Source: an uncultured Draconibacterium sp.
GTDB lineage: Bacteria; Bacteroidota; Bacteroidia; Bacteroidales; Prolixibacteraceae
DNA length: 64,000 bases
NCBI RefSeq assembly: GCF_963677565.1
Contig: NZ_OY781981.1
Span: 1,612,001 to 1,676,000, forward strand
Direction of reading: 5' to 3'
Every line of letters starts with the position of its first letter. Within the stretch, counting starts at the first letter, position 1. The notes under the pieces are model-generated. The model had not been told where the DNA came from and searched no databases. It saw only the letters and a list, made by a program, of their open reading frames with translations. Below are positions 35,837 to 45,050 of the stretch, piece after piece. Made by a program: the position numbers and the translations under genes.

Positions 35837-36132
35837 AAATTTTACTTTAATGTAATTATGGGGATTAAATTTTTCTTTAATATTTCTAAAGCATTAAAAA
35901 CTACTCTAAGAAGTAAACTTGTGAGTTACACTCTAGACTGGAATTTCACCACATTTCTTAAAATTCCCTTTTCCCTTCTATTTATAATAATAGCGTTTTC
36001 AGAAAAATCTTACCGGTTAATAGAGGCCCTTAGATTTCATTTTTTCTGAAACCTTTTTCGTTGAAGAACTGCAAGCCCTTAAAATAAGGGGCAAAGAGTT
36101 AGACTAATATCTACACACTAAATTTATTTACT

Positions 36133-36462
36133 ATGAAAGCTAAAAAAACAATTATTTGGCTGATTTACATTTGTATTATAGCATTTTCATATTTCTCTTG
36201 TGTTCCATCAGCAGAAAATGCAACATCGTCATATGGACATGATGGAGATTACATGTTCATTGGTCTATATCATGGAGCAATCATACCATTTTCCATCATT
36301 GGTAAAATTATCGGTTTTGATATTGGACTAATAGACAGAGGAAAGATGGATGATGTTACCTATATGGTTGGTTATGTGATAGCATGCTATTACCATTATA
36401 GAATTATCAAATTCATAGTCTTGGGTTACTTGGAACACCGAAAAATAATTAACGACAAATGA
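36133..36462 (+). CDS. Small membrane protein of unknown function (109 aa)
   Basis: The N-terminus MKAKKTIIWLIYICIIAFSYFSC could be a lipoprotein signal (Cys at residue 23) or a membrane anchor. One or two further hydrophobic stretches follow (YMFIGLYHGAIIPFSIIGKIIGF; VTYMVGYVIACYY). I do not recognise a family. The 335 bp before it (35798-36132) hold only the terminator above and a short unsupported frame. It stands alone between the 127-aa gene and the convergent patatin gene. Confidence 0.6.
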   Translation: MKAKKTIIWLIYICIIAFSYFSCVPSAENATSSYGHDGDYMFIGLYHGAIIPFSIIGKIIGFDIGLIDRGKMDDVTYMVGYVIACYYHYRIIKFIVLGYLEHRKIINDK

Positions 36463-36670
36463 AATTGTGCAGAGTACACCTTTACAGCAAGTTTTATCCT
36501 GTATTTTTTGTTAACGTTTTTTGAGACTGTATTTCTTGCTGGTGTATGATATTGAGAAAAAATACAACTGAAAAAATGAATAAAAGGTTGCTGATAATGG
36601 CGACCTTTTATCTTGTAAGGTAGTACCTTGCTACTTCAAGTTGCTCTATGGCGAGAATTCAGGAACGATA

Positions 36671-38146
36671 TTACAAGTCAGTTTTTAATTCTTCTCTGCG
36701 TATTTCCAGCGAGGATATATCTTCATTTTTGATTTGTATATCGGGATAGTATTTTTGTATAAACTTTAACGCTGCTAATCTTCCCGAAACTAAAAGGAAC
36801 TCTTTTTTAGATTTGTCTAAATTAAAATCAGTAGTTTTTATTGGTCTTGGATCAATTACAACGATTTTATCAAGATTCTTTTCTACGGTAGAAACCTCCT
36901 CTCCTTCTATGGCTATGTTAGTTAGCTCTTTAATAACCACTTTACTTTCTTTTGAGTTTGAAACTAGAAATAATCCGATAAAAGGTTTGTTGGGATAACT
37001 TTCTTCAAAAGTTCTAATGGGAAAATTGTTTCGTAATCCTCCATCATATACCTTAATCCCGTCAACAAGTTTAGGCGTAAAAAAATAGGGTATTGACATT
37101 GAACATCTTGCTGCAAATATCGCATGACTCTCAGAACGCTCTCCATTTGAATCAAAAGTTAAGGTTCCATCTTTTATTCTTGAAGAATAAAGTATTGTAT
37201 GATGCTCTAATTCTGAAAGTTTAACCTTTGATAATTTATCAGGATATTTATTTTTAATAAGTTCGTTAAGCCACTCCTCAATTCCATCTCCAGAGTGAAT
37301 TGCTTTTTTTGTTGCTAGGTTCTTAGCTTTTTTTAGAATGCTTTTATCTTTAAAATCATTAAAATCCTTATTCCCTAAAATTTCAAGTAACTCATTTGGA
37401 TTATAACCTGCCCCAAGAAGAAGCGCTGCTATAGCTCCAGCAGAAGTGCCAACAAAAGTGTCAAATGAGAAATATTTCTCTAACACCAACAATGAACCAG
37501 CAAATGCCAGTCCTTTTACTCCTCCTCCCTTCATAATAAGTGCAAATGGGAATTGATTACTTACGACATGTAACATTGATTCTACCGAAGTACGAATTTC
37601 TGATGTTAAACTTGGCTTTATTTTATCAAAACATTCATCACATATCTTACCTGAATTCAGTGAATTGAGTATTTCCTTTTTTTTCATTTTTTTATGAAAG
37701 ACACAATACTTTCTATCAGGGTCATCGTGTGATTTTACTTCAGGGCTAAGAAAACTCAAAGAATATCTAACAAGGTAATATCTGATATACCGAATCTTAT
37801 CAAATAAGAAATGATTAAAACCGTCAACAGTAAAAACTGCGAGACCTTCTTTAGCAGATACATTGCCAAATAGATTTCCTAATTTTTTCGATTCCAAGAA
37901 TCCATCAACTATTAAAATAATAAAAGGCCGGTTACCTTTTGCTTGCAATCTGAAATCTCTTAAGAGTTGGAATAATTCCGATGATTTATAATTATTAGCT
38001 TGATAAACATAAAGGTCATCACGTTTCTTAGAATTTGAAACCTTGAATTCAAAGTCGGATTGAACTTTGTTAAGTGATATAATAGATTGTTCAATTTCAT
38101 TGTACAAATCCTTGTTTATTGCTAAGATTTCAATATTATATGCCAT
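36671..38146 (-). CDS. Patatin-like phospholipase with N-terminal Cys/His domain (candidate defence effector)
   Basis: In this 491-aa protein the C-terminal patatin domain is complete: oxyanion loop MKGGGVKGLAFAG (205-217), nucleophile elbow GTSAG with Ser235, and catalytic Asp in DGGLRNNFP (Asp368). The N-terminal 190 residues are unusual: an alpha/beta region (PFIILIVDGFLESKKLG; GLAVFTVDGFNHFLF) followed by CVFH (148-151) and CDEC (169-172), which look like a zinc ribbon. Patatins are the membrane-attacking effectors of several anti-phage systems (for example CBASS CapV). No nucleotide cyclase is nearby. It starts 1 bp after the 141-aa gene stop, so the two form one cassette. Confidence 0.88.
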   Translation of the reverse strand: MAYNIEILAINKDLYNEIEQSIISLNKVQSDFEFKVSNSKKRDDLYVYQANNYKSSELFQLLRDFRLQAKGNRPFIILIVDGFLESKKLGNLFGNVSAKEGLAVFTVDGFNHFLFDKIRYIRYYLVRYSLSFLSPEVKSHDDPDRKYCVFHKKMKKKEILNSLNSGKICDECFDKIKPSLTSEIRTSVESMLHVVSNQFPFALIMKGGGVKGLAFAGSLLVLEKYFSFDTFVGTSAGAIAALLLGAGYNPNELLEILGNKDFNDFKDKSILKKAKNLATKKAIHSGDGIEEWLNELIKNKYPDKLSKVKLSELEHHTILYSSRIKDGTLTFDSNGERSESHAIFAARCSMSIPYFFTPKLVDGIKVYDGGLRNNFPIRTFEESYPNKPFIGLFLVSNSKESKVVIKELTNIAIEGEEVSTVEKNLDKIVVIDPRPIKTTDFNLDKSKKEFLLVSGRLAALKFIQKYYPDIQIKNEDISSLEIRREELKTDL

Positions 38147-38147
38147 G

Positions 38148-38573
38148 TTAATATACTTTTATGAAAGGGTCTTCATCATACTCTGGTTCATCTTGATTTT
38201 TTAAACTAAAAAGCTTGAGGCCGTATTTATATTCGCCTTTAAAGAGGGCTCTTCCTGATGCGATAACTAGATGTTGCATTTTTTCTGGACGTAAGGCTAT
38301 TGGCCTATTTAGAATATATGAGGACTCCTTGGTCCATTTAAACGGTGAATTGTTATCAAAATATACCGTAAACTTAATTCCCGATTCAAAACCTCCACGC
38401 AAATGAAAGAATTCTCTCCATTTCCGAAAATCCTTAATCACCCATTGAATAATTGAACCTTGTTTCACTTTAACATGCTCAGGTAAATTGAATGGTTTGT
38501 CTGTATTCCGGTCAATATAGTCTAGATTGACTTCGATAGGTATTATTTGGGGAGTATCGCTTAATGGTGGCAT
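38148..38573 (-). CDS. Small beta-rich partner protein of the patatin (141 aa)
   Basis: It is the first gene of the two-gene minus-strand cassette. It has no signal peptide. The sequence alternates strands (IIPIEVNLDYIDRNTDKPFNLPEHVKVKQGSIIQWVIKDF, IKFTVYFDNNSPFKWTKESSYIL, HLVIASGRALFKGEYKYGLKLFSL) in a way that suggests a beta-sandwich like a cupredoxin or Ig fold, but no metal ligands are evident. I do not know the family. It may sense the trigger or hold the phospholipase inactive. Confidence 0.7.
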   Translation of the reverse strand: MPPLSDTPQIIPIEVNLDYIDRNTDKPFNLPEHVKVKQGSIIQWVIKDFRKWREFFHLRGGFESGIKFTVYFDNNSPFKWTKESSYILNRPIALRPEKMQHLVIASGRALFKGEYKYGLKLFSLKNQDEPEYDEDPFIKVY

Positions 38574-38807
38574 TTATTTGTTTTTTAAATGGATTTGGTT
38601 CTTTTATTGTATTCGCAAAATACTATAAAACAGGAATATTCAGTCAAATTCTATTGATAGATTTATTCTAATTAAGACTTTCCAAACTCTTAAAAGTAGA
38701 CATCTTTCTTATGGACAAATATTCCGGCTCCTTAACTCTTTAGTGCTTTGTGTCAGAGTTGATATCATATCAATCATCTGCTAAATATATTCATTTTAAA
38801 CTTCAAT

Positions 38808-39671
38808 ATGGAAATAAGAAAAGCTCAACGTAAACAAGCTAAAATCAAACTTGCTTTACAGGGGCCATCAGGCTCAGGAAAAACCATGTCAGCATTACTG
38901 TTGGCAAGTGGAATTACTGATTGGTCAAAAATTGCTGTGATTGACACAGAAAACCATTCAGCTGATTTGTACTCGAACTTAGGACAATACAATGTCTTGA
39001 CTCTCTCAAAACCTTTCACTCCTGAAAGGTATATCACTGCCATTGAAACCTGTGAAGCAGCTGGTATGGAAGTCGTTATCATTGATTCTGTTTCTCATGA
39101 ATGGGAAGGTGCAGGTGGCATACTTTCCCAACATGCAGCCATGGCTGGTAATAGTTTTACTAATTGGTCTAAAATTACTCCCCGACATAATGCATTTGTG
39201 CAGAAAATGCTTGAATCGTCAAGTCATATTATTGCCACCATCAGAAGTAAGCAGGATTATACTCTTACTGAAAAGAATGGCAAAATGATTCCTGAAAAGG
39301 TTGGGTTAAAAGGTGTAACAAGAGATGGTCTTGATTATGAATTTACTATTGTCTTTGACCTTGACATCAAACACTATGCTTCTGCTAGCAAGGATAGGAC
39401 TGGTCTATTCATGGATAAGCCAGCCTATGTAATTACAACCAAACATGGTGATAAAATCCTGAAGTGGTGTAACTCCGGGATTTCACTTGATGAGGTTATT
39501 AACCAAGTACAGCAAGCAAAAGATGTTGTGCAGTTGAGAGACCTGCTTACTACTTATCCTGAGTTCAGGGGTACAATTGAACCTTTGGCTATCAAAAGGA
39601 AAGAGGTTTTAAATGCAGAAATTATAAATCAAACTAAAATTGGAACTAATGGAACTCGTAAAAGTAAATGA
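38808..39671 (+). CDS. RecA-like P-loop ATPase (phage Sak4/AAA_24-type)
   Basis: This 287-aa protein has the Walker A LQGPSGSGKTMSALL (about 17-31), a Walker B-type VVIIDSVSHEWEGAGG, and then HNAFVQKMLESSSHIIATIRSKQDYTL. This is the pattern of RecA-fold ATPases encoded by phages and integrative elements, thought to help single-strand annealing or recombination. C-terminal LDEVINQVQQAKDVVQLRDLL is helical. It overlaps the next gene by about 23 bp, so the two are coupled. A perfect 7-bp dyad TTGATAT/ATATCAA lies at 38759-38773, 35 bp before the start. Confidence 0.8.
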   Translation: MEIRKAQRKQAKIKLALQGPSGSGKTMSALLLASGITDWSKIAVIDTENHSADLYSNLGQYNVLTLSKPFTPERYITAIETCEAAGMEVVIIDSVSHEWEGAGGILSQHAAMAGNSFTNWSKITPRHNAFVQKMLESSSHIIATIRSKQDYTLTEKNGKMIPEKVGLKGVTRDGLDYEFTIVFDLDIKHYASASKDRTGLFMDKPAYVITTKHGDKILKWCNSGISLDEVINQVQQAKDVVQLRDLLTTYPEFRGTIEPLAIKRKEVLNAEIINQTKIGTNGTRKSK

Positions 39672-40650
39672 CAAAGCACAGATGAAGATTATTGCACCTC
39701 TTGCATCTGCTGCACAGGAAAACCAAAGAACAACTTCTGATGTCCATTTTATGGCCGCAAATACAGAAATCATCACCATTGATGAAATGAGAAAGAAACA
39801 CACTATTCCAGTGTTTGCCAAAGACAATGAATCAACTATTTCCCATCAGGAGTTCATTAACACTATTGAATATGTAACCCAGCAAATTTTTGGTGGAGAA
39901 CAGATTCTTTCACCTGCTGTAAGAATCTCACATCCCATTAAAGGAAGGATTCCGTCTGCTGTGGGTAAACCAGCAAAGGAACTGTTGGAACACGAAAAGA
40001 CCCTGTATTTTGAAAGGATGGCCTTTGCCATTGAAATAGCTTCCATCAACGATAAAGTAGCAGGGAATGAACTTAATTTAACTGTGGGTGGAGTAAGAGC
40101 CTACAACTTGGAAAACATGCACTCAACAAAGAAAGAGGAACATTTCCGATTATTCATTGGATTCAGAAACTCTGTATGCTGCAATCTATGTATCTCAACT
40201 GATGGCTTCAAGAATGACATCAAGGTGAGAACCATTGCTGAACTGGCAAAGTCAGCATATAACTTGTTTGGTGAGTTTAATGCTTACAAAGAAATTGAAA
40301 AGTATAGCAGCTTGCCAGATACAGTGATAACCGAATCACAGTTTGCACAAATAGTAGGTAGGGCAAGGTTATATCAAAACATGCCCTGGAAACAAAAGAA
40401 GGAATTGCCACGGTTTCCATTGATGGATTCACAGGTTAATCTCGTCGTGAAAGATTACTTCACAGACCAAAGTTTTTGCGAGGATAGTTCTGGGAACTTG
40501 AATCTGTGGAAACTATATAACTTGTTTACAGGTGCTAATAAGTTGAGTTATATTGATAGTTTCCTGGATAGGAATGTCGGTTGTCAGCAGTTTGTAGATG
40601 GGTTGCATGAAGCCCTTGGTATGAGCAGATATCATTGGTTTGTGAATTAA
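39649..40650 (+). CDS. DUF3871 family protein
   Basis: The ATG at 39649 (MELVKVNDK) is preferred over the TTG at 39640. The product is about 333 aa. The pattern ILSPAVRISHPIKGRIPSAVGKPAKELLEHEKTLYFERMAFAIEI, LTVGGVRAYNLENMHS, FRLFIGFRNSVCCNLCIS and MSRYHWF is that of DUF3871, a family common in Bacteroidota integrative elements; I know no biochemical function for it. Its coupling to the RecA-like ATPase suggests a DNA-processing role. A hairpin terminator follows. Confidence 0.8.
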   Translation: MELVKVNDKAQMKIIAPLASAAQENQRTTSDVHFMAANTEIITIDEMRKKHTIPVFAKDNESTISHQEFINTIEYVTQQIFGGEQILSPAVRISHPIKGRIPSAVGKPAKELLEHEKTLYFERMAFAIEIASINDKVAGNELNLTVGGVRAYNLENMHSTKKEEHFRLFIGFRNSVCCNLCISTDGFKNDIKVRTIAELAKSAYNLFGEFNAYKEIEKYSSLPDTVITESQFAQIVGRARLYQNMPWKQKKELPRFPLMDSQVNLVVKDYFTDQSFCEDSSGNLNLWKLYNLFTGANKLSYIDSFLDRNVGCQQFVDGLHEALGMSRYHWFVN

Positions 40651-40678
40651 AAGAGAAGGTAGAAATACCCTCTCTTTT
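40649..40678. terminator. Hairpin terminator after DUF3871 gene
   Basis: AAAAGAGAAGGTA (40649-40661) pairs with TACCCTCTCTTTT (40666-40678) with one mismatch and a 4-nt loop. A/T runs on both sides let it serve both this gene and the convergent 121-aa gene. Confidence 0.65.
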
Positions 40679-40726
40679 AATATTTTTAATAGGAGCATAC
40701 AATTATCCTCTATTTATATTGACTTT

Positions 40727-41092
40727 TTAATTTAAGATAAATGATTGCGTTACATAGGTGTCATGAGTCATTGCTCTTAACATCATAATAGGGAATTGAT
40801 ACTTGCCCGTTCTGTATTCAAGTATAGCACCAGCAAGCAGCAATTTCTTATCTTTCAGGTAATCAATAAAGTCATCAAATTCATTAATAACTGCATTTCT
40901 ACCTTCAGAAATATGCGCATCCCATACATGCATAGAATCTTCAATATTTTGGAACTCTTTTTGTGTGATTTTAATAATACTATCATCATCAATGCCAATG
41001 CAGCCGAGATCGACTCCTTCTGATCTATTAAGCATTTGTGCAATTTGGTTTCCTGTCTCTATAATTTTAAAATTTATTATTTTGTTTTCCAT
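40727..41092 (-). CDS. Hypothetical protein (121 aa)
   Basis: A soluble acidic protein (MENKIINFKIIETGNQIAQML ... LGCIGIDDDSIIKI ... EDSMHVWDAHISEGRNAVINEFDDFIDYLKDKKLL). No signal, membrane helix or known motif is present. It is the only minus-strand gene in this part of the island and faces the DUF3871 gene. Its upstream region is the long non-coding block 41093-41936. I do not recognise a family. Confidence 0.6.
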   Translation of the reverse strand: MENKIINFKIIETGNQIAQMLNRSEGVDLGCIGIDDDSIIKITQKEFQNIEDSMHVWDAHISEGRNAVINEFDDFIDYLKDKKLLLAGAILEYRTGKYQFPIMMLRAMTHDTYVTQSFILN

Positions 41093-41936
41093 AGTATATA
41101 TTTTTTATGGATTAATTATTATTAATATTGTTCGGGAATTTTAAACACAATCATATTTAGCAGATCCCTTTAGTATCATTTCTTATTTTAACCTTCATTT
41201 TCACGATATTAAATTAATGTTCATTATTCCTTTGTCCTAGTATTATGTCTCCTGGTATCAGGACATACCAAATACGTTGTACACAGTACTTCAGTCTAAT
41301 CATAGTCCAACGACTATGCATTAACATTTAAAAAATTTCGTGAACTTTATCCATGAGAACCCATGCTCTTCCGAATGAAATAATTTCCCTTCAGGATTAG
41401 ATTTTGTCATTACATCGACGTAATCATTCCTTTAATAAGGAGATTATTTTTCCTTAGCAATGAATTCGTAGCCACTTAGCGACCTGCCGATGACAGCAGA
41501 CTAATTAGTGTAGCTATGGATTCTGACAAGTTCGATATCAGAATTTTATCCGAGATTGTCTAATATTCGATAATCGCAGATAGATGTAACAAACATAATA
41601 AAAATATTTTATTTTTTAATGGTATTTTTAGATTCAACTTACCAGCAAAAATCAAAACCACAGAAAACTTGTTTTTTAATGACATTTTCACTGAAGTATT
41701 TTTGAAATACCAAATGCTACAGATTGTAGTATATATTGGGTATTATGCTGTGAATATTGTGTTTGTTGTTTTAAGCATGAACTGAATGATTCCGAATAAC
41801 TATAAAAGGGAAAAATATGGTGTTATTCCCCTTGTACACCCAAAGCAAGCAGCAGGAGTGTCTCCTTAAAAAAAGGAGTATCTCCTAATATATAAAGAAT
41901 GGATTAATTATTTAAGAAATTTAAAAGCTATAAAAT
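41093..41936. other. 844-bp non-coding block with several small hairpins
   Basis: No ORF with protein-like composition is seen on either strand. Visible structure includes a bulged stem (TATGTC..CTG, 41244-41254, with CAGGACATA, 41259-41267), a 7-bp dyad ATTCTGA/TCAGAAT (41520-41544), and the paired operator-like dyads at 41854-41886. It lies near the right end of the island and could hold a regulatory RNA, an origin or accessory recombination sites. Confidence 0.45.
41854..41886 (+). promoter_or_regulatory. Two 13-bp dyads spaced 20 bp (candidate operator pair)
   Basis: AGGAG-TGT-CTCCT (41854-41866) and AGGAG-TAT-CTCCT (41874-41886) share identical arms and are 20 bp apart start to start, about two helical turns, on the same DNA face. 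They are 50 bp upstream of the HTH gene at 41937. Autoregulation by that HTH protein is a natural hypothesis. Confidence 0.5.
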
Positions 41937-42206
41937 ATGTCATCAGAAATCGTAATTTTAAGGAAGGAAGATTTTGCTAAGTTCAAAAATGAGCTATTAA
42001 ATGAGGTCAAAGAATTGTTTGATAAGAACATCAAAAAAAGTAAGTGGTTACGTTCAGCTGATGTTCGAGAAATGTTAGGAATTTCGGATTCAACTTTGCA
42101 AACATTCAGGATAAATAAAACAATTCCAGCTTATAAGCTTGATAGCACATGGTTCTATAAATATGAAGAAATTATCAAGGCACTTGAAAAGGGCAAGATT
42201 AGATAA
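41937..42206 (+). CDS. Helix-turn-helix protein (excisionase/MerR-like)
   Basis: This 89-aa protein has an N-terminal helix (FAKFKNELLNEVKELFDKNIKKS), then SKWLRSADVREMLGISDSTLQTFRINKTIPAYKLDSTWFYKYEEIIKAL, the HTH_17 pattern in which a wing positions a conserved Trp/Tyr. Such proteins in Bacteroidota elements act as recombination directionality factors or local regulators. It lies about 0.8 kb from attR and downstream of the paired dyads. Confidence 0.78.
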   Translation: MSSEIVILRKEDFAKFKNELLNEVKELFDKNIKKSKWLRSADVREMLGISDSTLQTFRINKTIPAYKLDSTWFYKYEEIIKALEKGKIR

Positions 42207-42286
42207 AAAAATTTCACTTGTGCTAATAATCTCTTTCAATTCTAAAAACTATAGCAATTTTAATATCGTACCTTCTGAAAAAAGTT

Positions 42287-42898
42287 ATGGGAAGTCGCAC
42301 AAATTATTATTACTTAATTTTAGAGCTGCTGAGATTGAAAGATGAGTTTCATCGGATAAGGTCACCAAAGTTAAAGCCACTTATTGGATTACTAAAAACA
42401 AAATTTATTGTTTGGGAAGATGGATGTGAAATAATACCGTCAAACAAAGACATTGCCTTTGAACTTGGCTATAAAATTGCAAGAACTAATAACATGTTGA
42501 AGCAGCTATTTAACAAGTTACACGAAGATTTTTACTTTAATCCCTTGAAAATAACCAATATTGTTCACAAGGTGATAATCATGTATGATAGAGATGAAGA
42601 AGAAAGGCTAAAACAGAGTAGGTACGAAATTGAATACAAGTCAATGTTCTTTGACCTTCAATTAAAAGAAACACCAAGATTTGGAGAAGTTATTGAATTT
42701 GAAGTTGTCCCTGCTGGTATTATTAATAGGGGAATCGTACATGAAATACGACACAAAATAGAAGGGAAAACTCAAATTGTAGAAATCATCTGCCATCCAC
42801 TTCGAAATGCCTATGAAAACTGGGTTAGAATGAAAGAAAGATATGAAGACCATCAAAGATGGCAAAAGTTTCAAAAGTACAAGAATAGGGATAGATAA
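42287..42898 (+). CDS. Island hypothetical protein (203 aa)
   Basis: The product is soluble with a basic C-terminus (WVRMKERYEDHQRWQKFQKYKNRDR). The N-terminal half (YYYLILELLRLKDEF ... IIPSNKDIAFELGYKIARTNNMLKQLFNKLHEDF) contains an HTH-like helix pair; the second half is beta-rich (FGEVIEFEVVPAGIINRGIVHEI). I do not know a name for it. It follows the HTH gene on the same strand by 80 bp and is the last gene before attR, so a DNA-binding or recombination-related role is possible. Confidence 0.65.
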   Translation: MGSRTNYYYLILELLRLKDEFHRIRSPKLKPLIGLLKTKFIVWEDGCEIIPSNKDIAFELGYKIARTNNMLKQLFNKLHEDFYFNPLKITNIVHKVIIMYDRDEEERLKQSRYEIEYKSMFFDLQLKETPRFGEVIEFEVVPAGIINRGIVHEIRHKIEGKTQIVEIICHPLRNAYENWVRMKERYEDHQRWQKFQKYKNRDR

Positions 42899-42975
42899 TG
42901 TAGTTTTCTTTTGATTCTTTTTGCTGGTTTTTTATCTCATAATTTGTATGTTTCTGGTATGTATCAAAAATAAAA

Positions 42976-43003
42976 AAGCAGCTACAATGCCTTGTAACTG
43001 CTT
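42976..43003 (-). terminator. Terminator of the tRNA gene (island-supplied)
   Basis: AAGCAGCTACAA (42976-42987) pairs with TTGTAACTGCTT (42992-43003) with one mismatch and a 4-nt loop. On the minus strand the stem is followed by a T run (complement of 42971-42977). It lies inside the island and replaces the original tRNA terminator at 19410-19449. Confidence 0.65.
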
Positions 43004-43013
43004 GATTTTGAAG

Positions 43014-43093
<80 letters not shown>

Positions 43094-43183
43094 AAAATGT
43101 AATGTTATATACGATTTTCGGGGTGCAAGTTTACAAATTTGGACGAATATACGCAAGCATTTCCTAAAATTTAGATAAACAAA

Positions 43184-43211
43184 AAAGGTGCCCACTCTCG
43201 CAGACACCTTT
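43184..43211 (-). terminator. Terminator of the Gfo/Idh/MocA gene
   Basis: On the minus strand AAAGGTG (43211-43205) pairs with CACCTTT (43190-43184), 7 bp with a 14-nt loop, followed by a T run complementary to the A run at 43181-43186. Confidence 0.55.
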
Positions 43212-43233
43212 CGCATATCTTTTAATTCTGAAT

Positions 43234-44748
43234 TTATGCCGGCATATCAGGTAAACTCCAAGGCTTACGGTAAGTATGCTTAATCAATTCAGCTGCAAAT
43301 TCTTTTGCAGGAACAGGATCAGTCCACGTTTTCTTAAACGTTGGGTGACCATCATGAATTTCAAAACCGTCTTTAATAACAGTTCTGATTTCTTCGCTGT
43401 CGGTAAGGTTGGTGAATTGCATGTTTTCGCCATCCCAATCCAGTTCTTTATTCAGCCCTTGTAGACGAACGCCAAGAACACCCATTACAACCATTTCGTT
43501 GAATGGCCCTGCTTCTTTAAAGTCAGATGCAGTTGGAACACGGTTCTCAGGACTTTCTTTACATGCACGTACCCAATCCATTTCGTGAGTGGTTTCTACG
43601 CGACGACGGAATTTCGGAGCATCAGGCTCGCGACCCGACAATAACCATGGGTTTACACCGTAACAACCACAAATCAGTTTGTCTTTTGTTCCGTGGAAAA
43701 TTACACCACCACCCTGGTCGTTAGGATTTTTACCATCAGGCCAACCTTCCGGTAACATTGGCTTTATACCGCCATCGTACCAATGTACATCAACCTGAGG
43801 AAGTGTGTTTTTCTTCAAGCCTTTCCATGGTTTGTCTGCATTTGCCTTACGTTCCGGGTAAGTTAATTTTACCGACTGGGCAGTAGGAGCACAGTCTTGT
43901 AACAATAATGTTGAGTTTCCCTGAGTATGAATAGGATAACCTAAATCAAGCCCAACGAATACCGGGTGAAGAATATGGCAAGCCATATCGCCAAGTGCAC
44001 CAGTACCATAATCCCACCAGCCACGCCAGTTCCATGGGTGATAAACCTGGTTGTAAGGACGCATTTTAGCAGGACCTGTAAATAAATCCCAATCCAATGT
44101 ATCCGGAACCCAATCGCCTCTTTCAGGAGTATTTAATCCTTGAGGCCAGATAGGACGGTCGGTAAATGCTTCAACTTTTGTTACTTCACCAATTTCGCCG
44201 TTAGCCAACCATTCGGTGGTAAGGTTTACACCTTCTCCCGAAGATCCCTGGTTTCCCATTGATGTGGCTACTTTGTACTTGTCGGCCAGTTTTGTAAGTA
44301 AACGCGATTCGTAAACGGTGTGAGTTAAAGGCTTTTGTACATAAACATGTTTGCCCATTGTAATGGCATGAGCAGCTGTAATAGCGTGGGTATGGTCGGC
44401 AGTTGCAATAACAACACCATCCATTTCTTTGCCAAGCTCATCGTACATTACACGCCAGTCTTTGTACTTTTTAGCTTTTGGCCACATGTCGAAAACGCCA
44501 TTGCCGGCGGTGTATTTCCAGTCAACATCGCAAAGGCCAATGATATTTTCTGAGTTAAGGTTTTTTAGGTTAGCGAAACCCATGCCACCAACACCAACAC
44601 CAACAATGTTGAGTTTGTCACTCGGAGCTTTATGCCCCAATCCGGCTACTGCGTGGCGCGGAACAATTGTAAATCCTGCAGCGGCGGCTGCTGTTGTACC
44701 AAGAAATGCTCTTCTTGATACAGATGTCATTTTTGATTTTTCCTCCAT
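43234..44748 (-). CDS. Tat-exported Gfo/Idh/MocA-family oxidoreductase
   Basis: This 504-aa protein has a twin-arginine signal peptide, SVSRRAFLGTTAAAAAGFTIVP, with Arg12-Arg13. A Rossmann NAD(P)-binding domain follows (LNIVGVGVGGMGFANL; NIIGLCDVD), then VIATADHTHAITAAHAITMGKHVYVQKPLTHTVYESRLL, where a QKP motif replaces the usual EKP. The large C-terminal domain (WNWRGWWDYGTGALGDMACHILH) contains conserved His residues. Exported members in Bacteroidota act on sugars or cyclitols in the periplasm, often in glycoside degradation; the substrate here is unknown. A few start choices exist (MEEK, MTSV); both keep the RR motif. Confidence 0.93.
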   Translation of the reverse strand: MEEKSKMTSVSRRAFLGTTAAAAAGFTIVPRHAVAGLGHKAPSDKLNIVGVGVGGMGFANLKNLNSENIIGLCDVDWKYTAGNGVFDMWPKAKKYKDWRVMYDELGKEMDGVVIATADHTHAITAAHAITMGKHVYVQKPLTHTVYESRLLTKLADKYKVATSMGNQGSSGEGVNLTTEWLANGEIGEVTKVEAFTDRPIWPQGLNTPERGDWVPDTLDWDLFTGPAKMRPYNQVYHPWNWRGWWDYGTGALGDMACHILHPVFVGLDLGYPIHTQGNSTLLLQDCAPTAQSVKLTYPERKANADKPWKGLKKNTLPQVDVHWYDGGIKPMLPEGWPDGKNPNDQGGGVIFHGTKDKLICGCYGVNPWLLSGREPDAPKFRRRVETTHEMDWVRACKESPENRVPTASDFKEAGPFNEMVVMGVLGVRLQGLNKELDWDGENMQFTNLTDSEEIRTVIKDGFEIHDGHPTFKKTWTDPVPAKEFAAELIKHTYRKPWSLPDMPA

Positions 44749-44987
44749 AACAATATTAGTTTTAATCGGATAGGTATTAAATATTCTTGAAATATATTCA
44801 AAAAACGGTTAAATATAGTGATATATGCTGATGATTCGACAAAGAATGCTGTGAAACAAGCATAAAAGGGGAAAGAAAATTACTCGTTCCTGCGTTGTAT
44901 TTTATTTCTTATCTGTGAAGAAACTTCAATCTCAACAGGTTAGTGTTTTTTGTATAGCTTTTGTCTATTTCGCTTAAAAAAAATCAA

Positions 44988-45019
44988 TTTGACACGAGCT
45001 GTTATTCCATCTACATTTG
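44988..45019 (+). promoter_or_regulatory. Promoter of peroxiredoxin gene (TTTG-N20-TAcaTTTG)
   Basis: The -33 element TTTG lies at 44988-44991 and the -7 element TACATTTG at 45012-45019, with a 20-bp spacer. This is a full match to the Bacteroidota housekeeping promoter. The predicted transcription start is about 45026, leaving a short leader before the ATG at 45051. Confidence 0.65.
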
Positions 45020-45050
45020 TGTAAAAATTAAAAATCAAAAACGAAAAATC

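Noticed and set aside
35858..36049. 63-aa hydrophobic frame after the 35.8-kb terminator
   Set aside because: Composition is consistent with random A+T-rich DNA; no neighbour coupling or recognisable motif.
36671..38573. CBASS system
   Set aside because: The patatin effector is CapV-like, but there is no CD-NTase, Cap2/Cap3 or other CBASS gene next to it.
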